64,000 nt of DNA from Myxococcota bacterium (GTDB taxonomy: Bacteria; Myxococcota_A; UBA796), in NCBI GenBank assembly GCA_029251165.1, contig JAQXDW010000047.1, forward strand, positions 16,084-80,083. Direction: 5' to 3'. The position numbers were made by a program, and so were the translations under genes. Below are positions 34,801 through 44,398 of the stretch, one piece after another. The notes under the pieces were generated by a model. That model was not told where the DNA came from, did no database searches, and worked only from the letters and a program-made list of their open reading frames with translations. Every line of letters starts with the position of its first letter. Within the stretch, counting starts at the first letter, position 1.

Positions 34801-35463
34801 ATGATCTGGCTCCTCTCCTGCAGCGCCACCCCCGACACGGCGACGACGCCAGACACCGGGACGCCAACCGCTGCGGTGACCGCAACCCTCACCCTGCTCG
34901 ATGTCGCCTCTGGAGCGCCGCTGGAGGGAGTCTCGGTCAGCCTCGATGCCGAGAGCACCATCACCGACAGCACAGGCAGCGCAGCGCTGTCCGTTCCCGC
35001 GGGACAGCCGCTCACCCTCCTGGCCGACAGCGGCGATCTGCCCCATCGATACCACGGCATGGCCGGCAGCGAGGATCTCTCTATCGTTGGCTTCCTCGCA
35101 ACCCAATCCATCACCAGTCAGGTCTACGGAGTGCTGGGCCTGAGCTTCGATGATGCGCAGGGGGTGGTGGTCGCGGCGATGGATCTTGCCGACCTCAGCC
35201 CGGCCTATGGTGCCTCGGCAGCCCTGAGCACCGGCACCGATGGCTCGTTCGTATTCGGCCCCACCCTGCCCGAGTCCGGAGACACCCTCGTCGACGGCGG
35301 CAGCAGCGTGGTCTTCTTCCCGAACATCCCGCCCGGGAGCGCGACACTCACCGTTGCTCCGCCGCCGGGACTCGCCTGCACCCTCGTCGATGCCGGCACA
35401 GACACGGTCGACGTCCCTGTTGTCGCTGGAGAGGTGACTGTAGCCGTCTTTGCCTGCCAGTGA
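34801..35463 (+). CDS. Lipoprotein with carboxypeptidase-regulatory-like (Ig-type) domain
   Basis: 220 aa. The lipobox Cys is at 7 in the very short signal MIWLLSC, as is common in this genome. A DTGTPTAA linker follows, then a CarboxypepD_reg-like beta domain (TATLTLLDVASGAPLEGVSV, STGSAALSVPAGQPLTLLA, DGSFVFGPTL), of the kind used as rigid surface spacers or peptide-binding modules. The second half is another beta region ending with ACTLVDAGTDTVDVPVVAG. No enzyme. It is followed 34 bp on by a Cys-rich mini-lipoprotein. Confidence 0.65.
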   Translation: MIWLLSCSATPDTATTPDTGTPTAAVTATLTLLDVASGAPLEGVSVSLDAESTITDSTGSAALSVPAGQPLTLLADSGDLPHRYHGMAGSEDLSIVGFLATQSITSQVYGVLGLSFDDAQGVVVAAMDLADLSPAYGASAALSTGTDGSFVFGPTLPESGDTLVDGGSSVVFFPNIPPGSATLTVAPPPGLACTLVDAGTDTVDVPVVAGEVTVAVFACQ

Positions 35464-35497
35464 TTACAGCGTATTGTGTCAAATCAGAGGAACAACG

Positions 35498-35698
35498 ATG
35501 CTGCTGCTGCTGACCTTCCTGGCCTGTGACCTTGACGAGGGTTCCACCGATACCGGCTGCCGTGATGAAGAGGATGACCAGATCACGCTCTACTTCGACA
35601 CCGAATTCTGTGAGGGACTCGAGTATGAATGCGCCGAGAGCAGCGTCATGTACCAGGACGCATGCGGGTGCGGCTGTCTGCAGCAAGAAGACGAATAA
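35498..35698 (+). CDS. Small Cys-rich lipoprotein
   Basis: 66 aa from ATG 35498, with AGAGGAAC before it. MLLLLTFLAC gives a lipobox at 10; the mature part has eight Cys, including GCGCLQQEDE at the end and CRDEEDDQ at the start. Acidic. No family recognised. Likely part of one transcription unit with the preceding lipoprotein gene. Confidence 0.65.
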   Translation: MLLLLTFLACDLDEGSTDTGCRDEEDDQITLYFDTEFCEGLEYECAESSVMYQDACGCGCLQQEDE

Positions 35699-36088
35699 GA
35701 CGCCGCAGGCAAGCGTCCGGGCACCGGGATATCACGCCGGCCCAGCGACTCTCTGAGGCCTGTCCACCGCCGTGTCCCCGCTCAGGACAGGAGCATCGTT
35801 CCAAGATCCTCATGCACCAACATGACCACTGCTGCACCGATGGCTCAAGCACTCGCACTGCGGGTGTTCATTCTACCAGTCAAGTTCCAACCTTATCCGC
35901 TACTCCGGCTGTAAAACTTGCTCAAGAAACCAACGCTGAGTCAATCGACTACCGGTTCAATTTGAAGATGTAATGATGACTATCTGAGTCCAGTCATCCC
36001 TGCTGGGACAGCATGCCAAGAAACAGGCTTCATCTCTGGACGAGTCATTATCATCAATATGCTCTAATAATCAGGATAGAGGAATTCG
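35699..36088. other. AT-richer intergenic region upstream of the hybrid kinase
   Basis: 390 bp. It holds a GATGACT / AGTCATC inverted repeat (35975-35981 and 35992-35998, 10-base spacer) about 90 bp before the kinase start, and AGGATAGAGG just before its GTG. The repeat may be a regulator site. No gene seen. Confidence 0.4.
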
Positions 36089-39000
36089 GTGAACGGAAAA
36101 CAGGTTTTGTGGTTGATGGGCTACTTGCTGAGTACGCAGGTCAACGCAGCTGACAACTCTCCAGTTGAGCCCGTCGTCCAGAATGGACTCCGAGAAGTGT
36201 ACAAGATGCACGCCTGGTCGCAGCGGGAAGGGCTTCCCCAGTCCACGGTCACCGGCATCATTCCTGAAATCGACGGCACCTTGCTCATCTCCACCTTCGC
36301 CGGGCTCGCTCGCCTCGACGGGCAGCAAATAGCCGAAGTCAAGGTCACTGGTGAGTTCTCTAGAGCATTCCAGATAACGCTCATGCGCCCCGTGGAGGAC
36401 GCACCAGGTGAGACCTGGCTGGGAACGGTCGATCACGGTCTCTGGCTCTACAGCACCACCTTCTCACAGCCCGATCAGCCCACCGAGCTTCTCAAGGCCA
36501 CCATCTGGGACATCGACGAGAGGGACGACAACCTCCTCGTGTCTTCGACCGTAGGAGGCTTCCTACGAAACAAGGAGGGCGAGTGGTCACGCATCACGGA
36601 CAAGATTCACCTGGGTCGACAGGCTGAAGACGGCACCCGCTGGTTCTGTGGGCTGGGTGACGGGGTATCCGTACAATATCCTGGCAAAGACATCGAACAT
36701 ATTACCATGCCAGAAGATGAGGTGTGCCTGAGCGGCCTCCTGGATCCAGATGGAGAGTTCTGGTTCCTGGGCAGGAACAAACTGTTCCTCGTTAAAGCCG
36801 ATCACTCAGTCATAGCAGTCCCAGGACTCTCACTGATTACCGGCTGGGGCCAGAGTCCGCTCCTGGACCATAACAAACACCTGTGGGTCGGTACGTCTGA
36901 CAGCATCGTAGAGGTTGGCCACTGGCAAGAGATCAAGCGCGCCGTAAAGGCAGGACAGGTACCAGAGCTCCGCACTCATCCCGTGGGTGCGCCACGTGCC
37001 TGGTACAGCAGCCCGACCGGCCCCCTCTGGATTGGAACCGTCGGAGAAGGACTCGTCCGTCTTGCCCCAATGGGATTTTCGGAGCTCAAGGGCCATCCAA
37101 GACGAGGCTCGCGAGGCTCCGGCCCCCTGCACGGAGACCAGAACTCAGTCTGGTACACCGTGGACTGTCGAGATCTCCAGGTCTGGAACGCTGACGGCTC
37201 GGGCGGGCCCGTCTCCCTTCCGTATCAGGGCTTCCAAAACAGCTTGTGCATTGACGCGCTCTGGGCGGGCGATGGACGTGCCTTCGCTGCTCGTGGTCAG
37301 GAGCTCCTCGCCGGAACCGAAGCCGGCCTGGAGGTCGTGGCGACGTGCCCCGAGGAGCTCAGAGATGATCAGCTGATCAGCATCGAGGGGCGAGAGGACG
37401 GCGGCGCCTGGATCGGCACGGAAGAAGGGAGCCTGCTCTCGTACGATGGCAGCTCGATGAGCCTCAGTGAGCTCCAGCCCCCGGACAGCACCGGCCAGAT
37501 CTTGGACATGCTGGAGCGAAGCGACGGCTCGCTTATTCTCAGCCACAGCGAAGGTCTGTGTATCCAGCGAGAGCAGGAGTGGCAGTGTTGGTCAGAAGAC
37601 GATGGTCTGGCACCAGGGGCCATACGTCACCTACTTGAGGATAAAGACGGTCGCATCTGGTACGCATCCTACGGCGGCGGACTGGGTTGGGTGGATGACG
37701 GCGACCATGGCCGAGTCCCCATCGGTGAAGAAGGAATTCCCGATCGCTTCCTCTCCACCATCATCGATGACGACCGGGGCAGCTTCTGGCTGCAGGGCAA
37801 CTCAGGGGTCATTCGGGTAAGCAAGGACGAGCTGAGTCGAGTTGGGGACACTCCCATGGTGCCGATACGCACTGAGCTGGTGGAGGTCGGAGAGTCGAAC
37901 GGCTTCCTTCGCCACAGCGCCGCACTCTTCAACAATACGCAGATCTGGATAGCCGGCATCGACGCCATCTCCGTCGTGAACACTGCGATCTTTCGCCGCG
38001 ACGGTGCACTCCAGAGGCCCGTCCTGCGTAAGGCCATCGTGGGCGACCACATACTGGAGTTGGACGAGCCGTCCTCCATACCAGCGGATGCCTTTCGCCG
38101 ACTGGAGGTACACTACACTTCTCCGGACCTGGAAAATCTCGGAGCCTGGTTTGAGCATCGCCTCGTGCGCTCCGATGAAGACACTCCATGGATGGCAGCC
38201 AGAGAGACCCGCACGGCCGTCTATCCAAGGCTGATACCGGGGACCTACCGCTTCGAGGTTCGCGAGGTGGGCGCCGATGGACAGAAGGGTGAGATCGCAC
38301 AGATCTTCTTCGAGGTGACCCCGAAATGGTGGGAGCCCATGTGGGTGCTCCCCGCAGGAATCAGCATCCTCTTCATGGGGCTCGCCAGCCTCTTCAGCCT
38401 GCGCATTCGAGAGGTTGGACTCCGAGCACAGGTGCTCCAGGCAGAGGTCGAGCGCCGCATCGACGTCGAGCGGCTCCTCCAGGAACGAGAGGCTCGGTTC
38501 AGCGAGGTCTTTCACCAAGCCGTCAATGGATTTCTGCTCCACGACATCAAGGGCAACTGCCTCACCGTCAACCCCGCGGCATGCGCACTGTTCGGACTCG
38601 ACGAGGCGGCCCTCCTGGCAACACCCAGGAACGAGCTGGGTCTGCCAGAGGCCCACACCCGACCAGACTCAGGCCCATTCCTCTGTACCCGCGCCAACGG
38701 AGAGCACTTCGCCGCCCGCATCGACGAGGCCCACTACGACGTCGGACAAGGCCCCCAGATCCTCACCTCCATCGTTGACCTGACCGCCCTGTTCGCATCC
38801 CAGGACAAAGAGCGGACGCTGCGGAGACAGCTGGCGAGCGCCCAGCGCCTCGAGGCACTGGGCCGCCTCGCGGGCGGCATTGCACACGACATGAACAACG
38901 TCCTGGCGGTGATCTCCAGCAACGTTGATCTGCTCGATGAGATCGTCTCAGAGACTCTCGGATCAACACACATGGAGGCCACGCTCTGCGTGAGCGATGC

Positions 39001-39970
39001 ACAAGAAGGAGTGGTGCGGGGATCGGCCATGATCCAGCAGCTCCTGAACTTCAGCCGCAAACAATCGGTCGAGCTGACCAGCGTAAGCCCAGATGATGTG
39101 ATCCTCTCTCTGGAGCGCATGCTCTACCAGCTCATCCCAAGCGACCGCACCCTCCACATCGAGCGGAACCCAGGCGGTCAGGTTTGCATGAATCGGACAC
39201 AGCTTGAGCAGGTCATCATCAACCTTGTTCTCAACGCCTCGGATGCTGTGGGTCCGAGCGGCAACGTATGGCTGACGCTCTCGACACTCCCCGATGAGGA
39301 CTGCATTCAGATCACGGTCGAGGATGACGGGCCAGGAATCGAGCAGGATGTCCTGGAGCACCTCTTCGAGCCCTTCTACACCACAAAAGAGGTGGGCAAG
39401 GGAACCGGTCTCGGCCTGTCCACCGTAAAGTCTGTGGTCGAGAGCGTGGGCGGGAGCCTGACCGTGAAGACCAGCGCTCTCGGATCAAACTTCCTCGTGA
39501 CCCTGCCCATCGAGCGCGCCTCCCCGCAGGCAGCCATGACGCAGACAAAGACACTCCAGGGAGATGGAAGCCTCATTGTGCTCGTCGATGATGACAGCGG
39601 GGTGCTTCGCTCCGTCAAGCGGCTGCTGGTTCGGGGAGGATGGACCGTCGAAGACTTCAAGGATCCCCTGCTGGCCAAGCAGCGACTCACCCAGAACGAT
39701 CAGGCACCAGCGCTGCTCATCACCGATGTCCTGATGCCCAGCCTCAACGGACGACAGCTGGCAAAGTTAGCCACCAAGCGACATCCGAGCCTCAAGGTGC
39801 TCTTCATCTCCGGCTACACCGGAGATGTGCTCGGCGACGGCTCAGCGGACGGTCATCAGATTCTGCAGAAGCCGTTCCCGCAGCAGAACCTGCTCAGTGT
39901 GGTGCATCACCTGATGGCCGAGCAGCCCTCGCTTGATGACGCTCAGCACGACGAGACTCCGCCGGTGTAG
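36089..39970 (+). CDS. Hybrid two-component sensor kinase: propeller sensor, Y_Y_Y, PAS, HisKA, HATPase, receiver
   Basis: 1293 aa. Signal peptide to about 21 (AADNSP). Residues 30-620 are WD-like Reg_prop propeller repeats (TWLGTVDHGLWLYS, LWIGTVGEGLVRL, GAWIGTEEGSLLSYD, IWYASYGGGLGWV). A Y_Y_Y Ig-like domain follows to about 740 (FEHRLVRSDEDTPWM, GTYRFEVREVG), then one TM helix (about 748-770). A PAS domain (800-900), H-box GGIAHDMNNVLAVIS (phosphoryl His near 932), N-box NLVLNASDAVG, G-boxes DDGPGIEQDV and GTGLGLSTVKSV, and a C-terminal receiver with the phosphoacceptor Asp near 1213 (LITDVLMPS) complete it. There is no output domain, so a separate response regulator or phosphotransfer protein is needed. 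Periplasmic ligand sensing is expected. Confidence 0.92.
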   Translation: MNGKQVLWLMGYLLSTQVNAADNSPVEPVVQNGLREVYKMHAWSQREGLPQSTVTGIIPEIDGTLLISTFAGLARLDGQQIAEVKVTGEFSRAFQITLMRPVEDAPGETWLGTVDHGLWLYSTTFSQPDQPTELLKATIWDIDERDDNLLVSSTVGGFLRNKEGEWSRITDKIHLGRQAEDGTRWFCGLGDGVSVQYPGKDIEHITMPEDEVCLSGLLDPDGEFWFLGRNKLFLVKADHSVIAVPGLSLITGWGQSPLLDHNKHLWVGTSDSIVEVGHWQEIKRAVKAGQVPELRTHPVGAPRAWYSSPTGPLWIGTVGEGLVRLAPMGFSELKGHPRRGSRGSGPLHGDQNSVWYTVDCRDLQVWNADGSGGPVSLPYQGFQNSLCIDALWAGDGRAFAARGQELLAGTEAGLEVVATCPEELRDDQLISIEGREDGGAWIGTEEGSLLSYDGSSMSLSELQPPDSTGQILDMLERSDGSLILSHSEGLCIQREQEWQCWSEDDGLAPGAIRHLLEDKDGRIWYASYGGGLGWVDDGDHGRVPIGEEGIPDRFLSTIIDDDRGSFWLQGNSGVIRVSKDELSRVGDTPMVPIRTELVEVGESNGFLRHSAALFNNTQIWIAGIDAISVVNTAIFRRDGALQRPVLRKAIVGDHILELDEPSSIPADAFRRLEVHYTSPDLENLGAWFEHRLVRSDEDTPWMAARETRTAVYPRLIPGTYRFEVREVGADGQKGEIAQIFFEVTPKWWEPMWVLPAGISILFMGLASLFSLRIREVGLRAQVLQAEVERRIDVERLLQEREARFSEVFHQAVNGFLLHDIKGNCLTVNPAACALFGLDEAALLATPRNELGLPEAHTRPDSGPFLCTRANGEHFAARIDEAHYDVGQGPQILTSIVDLTALFASQDKERTLRRQLASAQRLEALGRLAGGIAHDMNNVLAVISSNVDLLDEIVSETLGSTHMEATLCVSDAQEGVVRGSAMIQQLLNFSRKQSVELTSVSPDDVILSLERMLYQLIPSDRTLHIERNPGGQVCMNRTQLEQVIINLVLNASDAVGPSGNVWLTLSTLPDEDCIQITVEDDGPGIEQDVLEHLFEPFYTTKEVGKGTGLGLSTVKSVVESVGGSLTVKTSALGSNFLVTLPIERASPQAAMTQTKTLQGDGSLIVLVDDDSGVLRSVKRLLVRGGWTVEDFKDPLLAKQRLTQNDQAPALLITDVLMPSLNGRQLAKLATKRHPSLKVLFISGYTGDVLGDGSADGHQILQKPFPQQNLLSVVHHLMAEQPSLDDAQHDETPPV

Positions 39971-40237
39971 TCCGCGAGCCGCGATGCAGACCATCGAGAA
40001 GACCCATGACGCCACGAGCCATCGCGGTCAGCGACTCGAGCGGAGACATGCGCATCTGGGCAGAAGCCAACGCCGGGCATCTGAAGCCAACCTGCGCCAG
40101 CCAGGGACGTGCCGGTCACCTGCAGCAGGGTCCGCACTCCGCCCACAGGGTCGCTCCAGGGTGTGCCTGCGCCTCGGAAGCTGGTGCGGGGATGGGCAGC
40201 GAGGCTGCGGTATGCCAGCAGCCGCGCTGAGCTCGCC

Positions 40238-41545
40238 TCACTCACACTCATCGACAATGTACGAGAGGCTGTTGACCGTCAGACCGATGCGCTCCGAGGC
40301 CAAGCCATCGGCGATGTCCACCTCAAAGAGCGCATCAGTGGTTGCCACAAAGAACATCCCAGATGGGGGGTCAAACGCAATCCCAGCCGCAAGCCAGGAC
40401 ACTGTGGGGTCCAGGCTGACCGCCGTCGTCGCGGCACCCGTCGCGGCATCAACGGAGAACAGCACGCCCTTGTTGTCGTCGGGATTGATGTGCATGCCGA
40501 CGAGGGTGTCCCGGCTGCAGTCATAGGTCAGGGCACAATTGTTGATCTCCATGCCAAGCGAGCCAATCTCAGTGCCGCTTCCATCTGCGGTGTCAAAGAC
40601 AACCAGCGTGTTGGTCTCGCTGTTGAGCCCGTACAGCTCACCGCCCGGCCCAAAAGTCAGCCCACAGGTAGAATTGATGCCGCTCTCGCCCACCTCCGTC
40701 AGCTCCCCATCGCAGACATCCAGCCTCAGCAGGCGGTCGTACGTGCCGTCATAGGCATAGGCGATGCCGCCGTTTCCATCGAGACTGCCAGCAAAAGCAG
40801 GGGTGTTGCCCACGTCATCGATGGTGGCAGAGTCCAGCTTCTCCAGCTCGGTGTAGCTGCCCGTGTCGGGCTCCAGCTCATAGAGGACGCCCTTGTACAG
40901 AGACCCCAGCCAGGCGTTCTCCGTGACAGCCTCGTCGATGTCACCATCGCAGTCGTTGTCTGCACCATCGCAGGCATCGACCGCTCCGGGGTATGTCTCT
41001 GGAGCATCGTCGTCGCAGTCTGTGCTGTCGGTGACGTAGCCCTTCCCGGCGCTGCACGACTCGACCGTGCGGGCCGGATCCCCAAAGCCATCGCCGTCTC
41101 CATCGACGTACCAGGCCTCGCTGAGGTCTTCATCAATGGCACCGTCGCAGTCGTTGTCTACGCCATCACACTGCTCATTGGTGCCTGGGTAGATCTCGCC
41201 GTCCGCATCATCACAGTCGTTCCCGATGGGAACATAGCCAGAGGGGGCCTCGCAGAACTCAGCGGTGTTGCCCTCGTCGCCAAAGCCATCGCCATCGGTG
41301 TCAGCATAGAAGGTGTGGAGCAGCCCCTCGTCGGTGTCCCCGTCGCAGTCATTGTCGATGCCATCGCACTGCTCGGTCGCGCCCGGGTGAATCACCGAGG
41401 TGCTGTCGTCGCAGTCTTCTGCGGCGCTGTAGCCATCCCCGTCCGCATCCACAACCGACGACGGGAGCGCGTCCCCGTCCTGCTGGGGGCTGGTAAATTT
41501 CTCAAGCTGACAGCCCATCAACAACAGTGCAGACAACGTACGCAA
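40238..41545 (-). CDS. MopE-repeat lipoprotein with propeller-like C-terminus
   Basis: 435 aa. TTG start with GGAGG six bases upstream on the coding strand. Lipobox at Cys 12 (ALLLMGC). Residues 30-210 hold four MopE-type repeats (VDADGDGYSAAEDCDD, CDGIDNDCDGDTDEG, CDGVDNDCDGAIDED, CDGADNDCDGDIDEA). The C-terminal half resembles a beta-propeller (LLRLDVCDGELTEVGES, LYGLNSETNTLVVFDT, GVLFSVDAATGAATT). It is likely an outer-surface protein in which Ca stabilises the acidic loops. Function is unknown; it converges with the hybrid kinase gene. Confidence 0.8.
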   Translation of the reverse strand: MRTLSALLLMGCQLEKFTSPQQDGDALPSSVVDADGDGYSAAEDCDDSTSVIHPGATEQCDGIDNDCDGDTDEGLLHTFYADTDGDGFGDEGNTAEFCEAPSGYVPIGNDCDDADGEIYPGTNEQCDGVDNDCDGAIDEDLSEAWYVDGDGDGFGDPARTVESCSAGKGYVTDSTDCDDDAPETYPGAVDACDGADNDCDGDIDEAVTENAWLGSLYKGVLYELEPDTGSYTELEKLDSATIDDVGNTPAFAGSLDGNGGIAYAYDGTYDRLLRLDVCDGELTEVGESGINSTCGLTFGPGGELYGLNSETNTLVVFDTADGSGTEIGSLGMEINNCALTYDCSRDTLVGMHINPDDNKGVLFSVDAATGAATTAVSLDPTVSWLAAGIAFDPPSGMFFVATTDALFEVDIADGLASERIGLTVNSLSYIVDECE

Positions 41546-41655
41546 GATCCACCTCCGAGGGAGGTCACTATAGGTCTCTCTTCGGTGGCCGACTTCACGA
41601 AATCGACTTGAACACTACATCCGAAGATATGGGCTCATCCACGAGCACACAGCCC

Positions 41656-42165
41656 TCACCCATGGTGTGCGCCTGTGGGATCACGGACCATCGCGGGGCG
41701 GAGTAGACCGCCGCTGCTGTCGGCGGGCCAGCCCGAAGAATCCGACCAGCAGCCCACCGAGTCCCCTGTGGTGACCGTCGTGCGCGCACAGCTCAACGAG
41801 GTGGCCGCATCATCAGCGCCGTTGCCGTCCGGGTTGATGGTGTCGCCCTCAGGAGGGTTGCTGAAGGGCTGGATGGTTCCGTCGCAGTCGAGGCCAGCAG
41901 GCTGCTCGCCTGCATCGAGGGTGAGGGCTGTCTGCGCAGCCGAACTGATCGCCGTCTTTATCGAGAAACCAGGCGGTGACGCCGGGCACATCTGGTTCTG
42001 AGTCGTCACAATCAAGCGCGTTGTCGACGAAGAGCAGCGGCAGCACACACGATGTATCCGCGCAGCCGGATCACCGAGCCCATCGCTGCCATCGTCGGTC
42101 GGCCAGAGCGACCGGATCGTTGTGGACGATCTCAGCGGCAAAGACCAAGCCCCTGCACCAGCGCT
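41656..42165 (-). pseudogene. Decayed MopE-type lipoprotein gene
   Basis: The strand carries MopE pieces in more than one frame: DDGSDGLGDPAARIH (frame of 42291), VDNALDCDDSEPDVPGVTAW with FLDKDGDQFGC (frame of 42046), then LDAGEQPAGLDCDGTIQPF back in the first frame. No single frame makes a sensible protein. The order of pieces matches an intact repeat such as that in the gene at 40238-41545 next door. So it is best read as a frameshifted copy or relic, with at least two indels, although sequencing errors could mimic this. Confidence 0.6.
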
Positions 42166-42291
42166 GAAATCGTCGACACCTGAAGTGTTCACGACACGCC
42201 CCCCATAGACAACCTTAAAATAAACAAATAAAAGCACACCCAACAGCAGCTCCGGCCCGAATTGGCCTCCCGAGATGTACACAACCAGCAC

Positions 42292-42599
42292 GCCGCGCTC
42301 CAGAGCGAGAGGCGCCGACAGACCATTGACTACGCAGCAAGGACGTTCGGTTCAGCGAGCACTCGCATGCCGTCTATGGAGTATAGACAGAGACCGGACC
42401 TCAGCCCAGCAAGCGGTAGTAAGGTCTTACAATTTCACCCGACAGTATTAGAGATAATGGTTCTTGAAAGTAAACATTTACTCACATGCTCAGCCCCTGT
42501 CAGAAACCACAAGCGCAGCACGATTAATGGCCCTTGTTCTCGTGAGTTGAGATCGATGATATACCGAAATACGACCCATATACCAAGCAAGGAGCCACT
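42292..42599. other. Lower-GC intergenic region
   Basis: About 308 bp, visibly less GC-rich than the genes around it. It should carry the promoter for the lipoprotein/barrel pair starting at 42600. No other gene or clear repeat seen. Confidence 0.4.
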
Positions 42600-43178
42600 A
42601 TGTATAAGGCACTATTCGTATCCCTAATAGCAGGATGCGTCATTGGAGAACGCAAGCCTGATGGTGCCGACTGGAATCCCTTGCAAGGACAGGGCTCGAC
42701 GGGCGTCTCCACCAACCCCGAAGACGCTGGTGCTTCCAGCGGCAGCTCTGGCGGCTCCGACGGCTCCGGCGGCAGCTCCGGCGGCGGAGGCTCGACCACA
42801 CCTTCAGGCTCTGGCGGAGAGACCACCGCAGAGGTTGCGCTGCCCATGACTGAAGACGCCTACACCGTAATGGCGACATACGGCGTCAACGACACCGAGG
42901 TCGTCTTGGAGTGTGACGCTGACACAGACCTGCTGGTCCGAACCGGAGTCCTCAAGACCGGTGCCATTCGCTACAGCATCAGCGGACAGCAGTATGACGG
43001 GAGCATGGTCGGGCCGATCTCCCTGGGCTTCAGTGGCGATGCCTTGATCATGGAGCCACACAGCGAGGCGATGTTCGGTATCAGCGTCCGCGAGTACTAC
43101 ACATCGGTTGGATACAGCAACGTGAGTGAGGTCTCGCCAGCCACGTGGGTCGGGCTCTGCCAGCCCCTTGGAGAGTAG
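42600..43178 (+). CDS. Lipoprotein with Ser/Gly linker and beta domain
   Basis: 192 aa. MYKALFVSLIAGC gives the lipobox. Residues 35-75 are Ser/Gly/Thr (GGSDGSGGSSGGGG), a flexible linker. The C-terminal 110 residues are a beta domain (YTVMATYGVNDTEVVLEC, TDLLVRTGVLKTGAIRYSIS) with two Cys. Three bases separate its stop from the next ATG, so the two are translated together, and a complex of this lipoprotein with the barrel protein downstream is the natural guess. No family known to me. Confidence 0.65.
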   Translation: MYKALFVSLIAGCVIGERKPDGADWNPLQGQGSTGVSTNPEDAGASSGSSGGSDGSGGSSGGGGSTTPSGSGGETTAEVALPMTEDAYTVMATYGVNDTEVVLECDADTDLLVRTGVLKTGAIRYSISGQQYDGSMVGPISLGFSGDALIMEPHSEAMFGISVREYYTSVGYSNVSEVSPATWVGLCQPLGE

Positions 43179-43181
43179 AAC

Positions 43182-44378
43182 ATGACTGTCTTTATGTGGC
43201 TTGTGTCCGTCTGCCGTGCCGATCCCATTTCCGAGGCAGCGCAGTCGTTTCAGGTGCCGACGTTCTCCTCCAAGCAGCTCTCCCTGGTCGGAGAGGACCT
43301 CCTCTCGATGGTTGGAACACAAGAAGGCCTGGAGACCCTGGAGGGACAGCTGTCTCTGGTCTACAACCTCTCGGAGCAGACCCCACAGCGCACCCGCAGC
43401 ATCGGCAACGCCTTCACCCTCTACTACTCCAACGAGGGCAATTACGCGCTCTCTGCGGCGGCAGAGGAGAGCTTTGCCATCACCAACTTTCGGTACTTCG
43501 ATGACCCTCAGGGGCTCTACCAGAGCTCACGGGGTGCGTTTGGCATCGGGCGGGCGGCAGAGTTTCCGCTCGTCAGCGATGCCGTGGGCGGCGTCGGGGT
43601 CGGATACGGTCGGATCCTGGATGTGCGCACGCTGGTCCAGGCCCAGGAGATGTTCAAGATCCTGGACCGCGAGGCCTCTGCTGAGGACCTCCAGAAGGTC
43701 GCCGAGCTGATCGGACGGCGTAATGAGTACTTTCAGAACTACCAGTACGACGCCGACATCCACTTCTACGAGGACATCGCCGAGGCACTCGGCGGCACCA
43801 CGACCTCAGAGACCTACCAGATCCAGCAGGTCCTCGACAGCCCCCTGTACAACATCGGCAGCCGCTATGTTGGCTGGCAGGCGGGTGCTGACCTCGACAT
43901 CGCCATCGGCGATCTCGCCGGCAGCGAAGACCCCGAAGAGCAGGACGGCATCACCGCACGGATCGGCTTCGGGGGAGCGAAGGCGTTCATGCTCGGCGAC
44001 TCCAGTATCCTCATTCCGGTCTCCATCAGCTGCCTGATTGTCGACAACGCCGTCCAGAACCTCACCGATCCCCTGCCCGGGGCCCTGTGCTTCGATCCCG
44101 GCCTGTCGATCACCCTGGACCTGGCCTCCTCGATGAGCATTGACCACAGCAGCAGCTGGAACAGCTCGTTCTCTGCAGGCACCTCACAGACCTACAACAT
44201 CTTCCCCAATACCAGCGTCCAGGCGCTGAAGCTGTTTGCTGGTGTTCAGTCCAATGCCGCGCTCGGCTCCAAGCTGGTCTGGAACAACGGCTTCCAGATC
44301 GAGTCGGCAGTGGTCGCAGATGAAGAGAGCACCCTGGACTGGGAGTTGAGCTCGACGCTGACGTACTACATCTTCTGA
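43182..44378 (+). CDS. Putative outer-membrane beta-barrel protein
   Basis: 398 aa. The signal is short (MTVFMWLVSVCRADP). From about residue 50 it has repeated amphipathic strands (FTLYYSNEGNYALSAAAEES, ADLDIAIGDLAGSED, GITARIGFGGAKAFML, SIDHSSSWNSSFSAGTS, LKLFAGVQSNAALGSKLVW) and ends LTYYIF, the C-terminal Phe used by the BAM machine. One helical stretch at about 155-190 (LVQAQEMFKILDREASAEDL) may plug or cap the barrel. Function unknown; probably works with the lipoprotein upstream. Confidence 0.65.
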   Translation: MTVFMWLVSVCRADPISEAAQSFQVPTFSSKQLSLVGEDLLSMVGTQEGLETLEGQLSLVYNLSEQTPQRTRSIGNAFTLYYSNEGNYALSAAAEESFAITNFRYFDDPQGLYQSSRGAFGIGRAAEFPLVSDAVGGVGVGYGRILDVRTLVQAQEMFKILDREASAEDLQKVAELIGRRNEYFQNYQYDADIHFYEDIAEALGGTTTSETYQIQQVLDSPLYNIGSRYVGWQAGADLDIAIGDLAGSEDPEEQDGITARIGFGGAKAFMLGDSSILIPVSISCLIVDNAVQNLTDPLPGALCFDPGLSITLDLASSMSIDHSSSWNSSFSAGTSQTYNIFPNTSVQALKLFAGVQSNAALGSKLVWNNGFQIESAVVADEESTLDWELSSTLTYYIF

Positions 44379-44398
44379 GCCGGCTTCACGGAGCCGGC
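44379..44398. terminator. Shared hairpin between convergent genes
   Basis: GCCGGCT-tcacgg-AGCCGGC, a perfect 7-bp stem just after the barrel stop and overlapping the last codons of the catalase-like gene, so it could end transcription from both sides. No T-run. Confidence 0.6.

Noticed and set aside
35758..35805. CCTGTCC/GGACAGG inverted repeat as a riboswitch
   Set aside because: The loop is long and no conserved aptamer features are present; at most a weak terminator.
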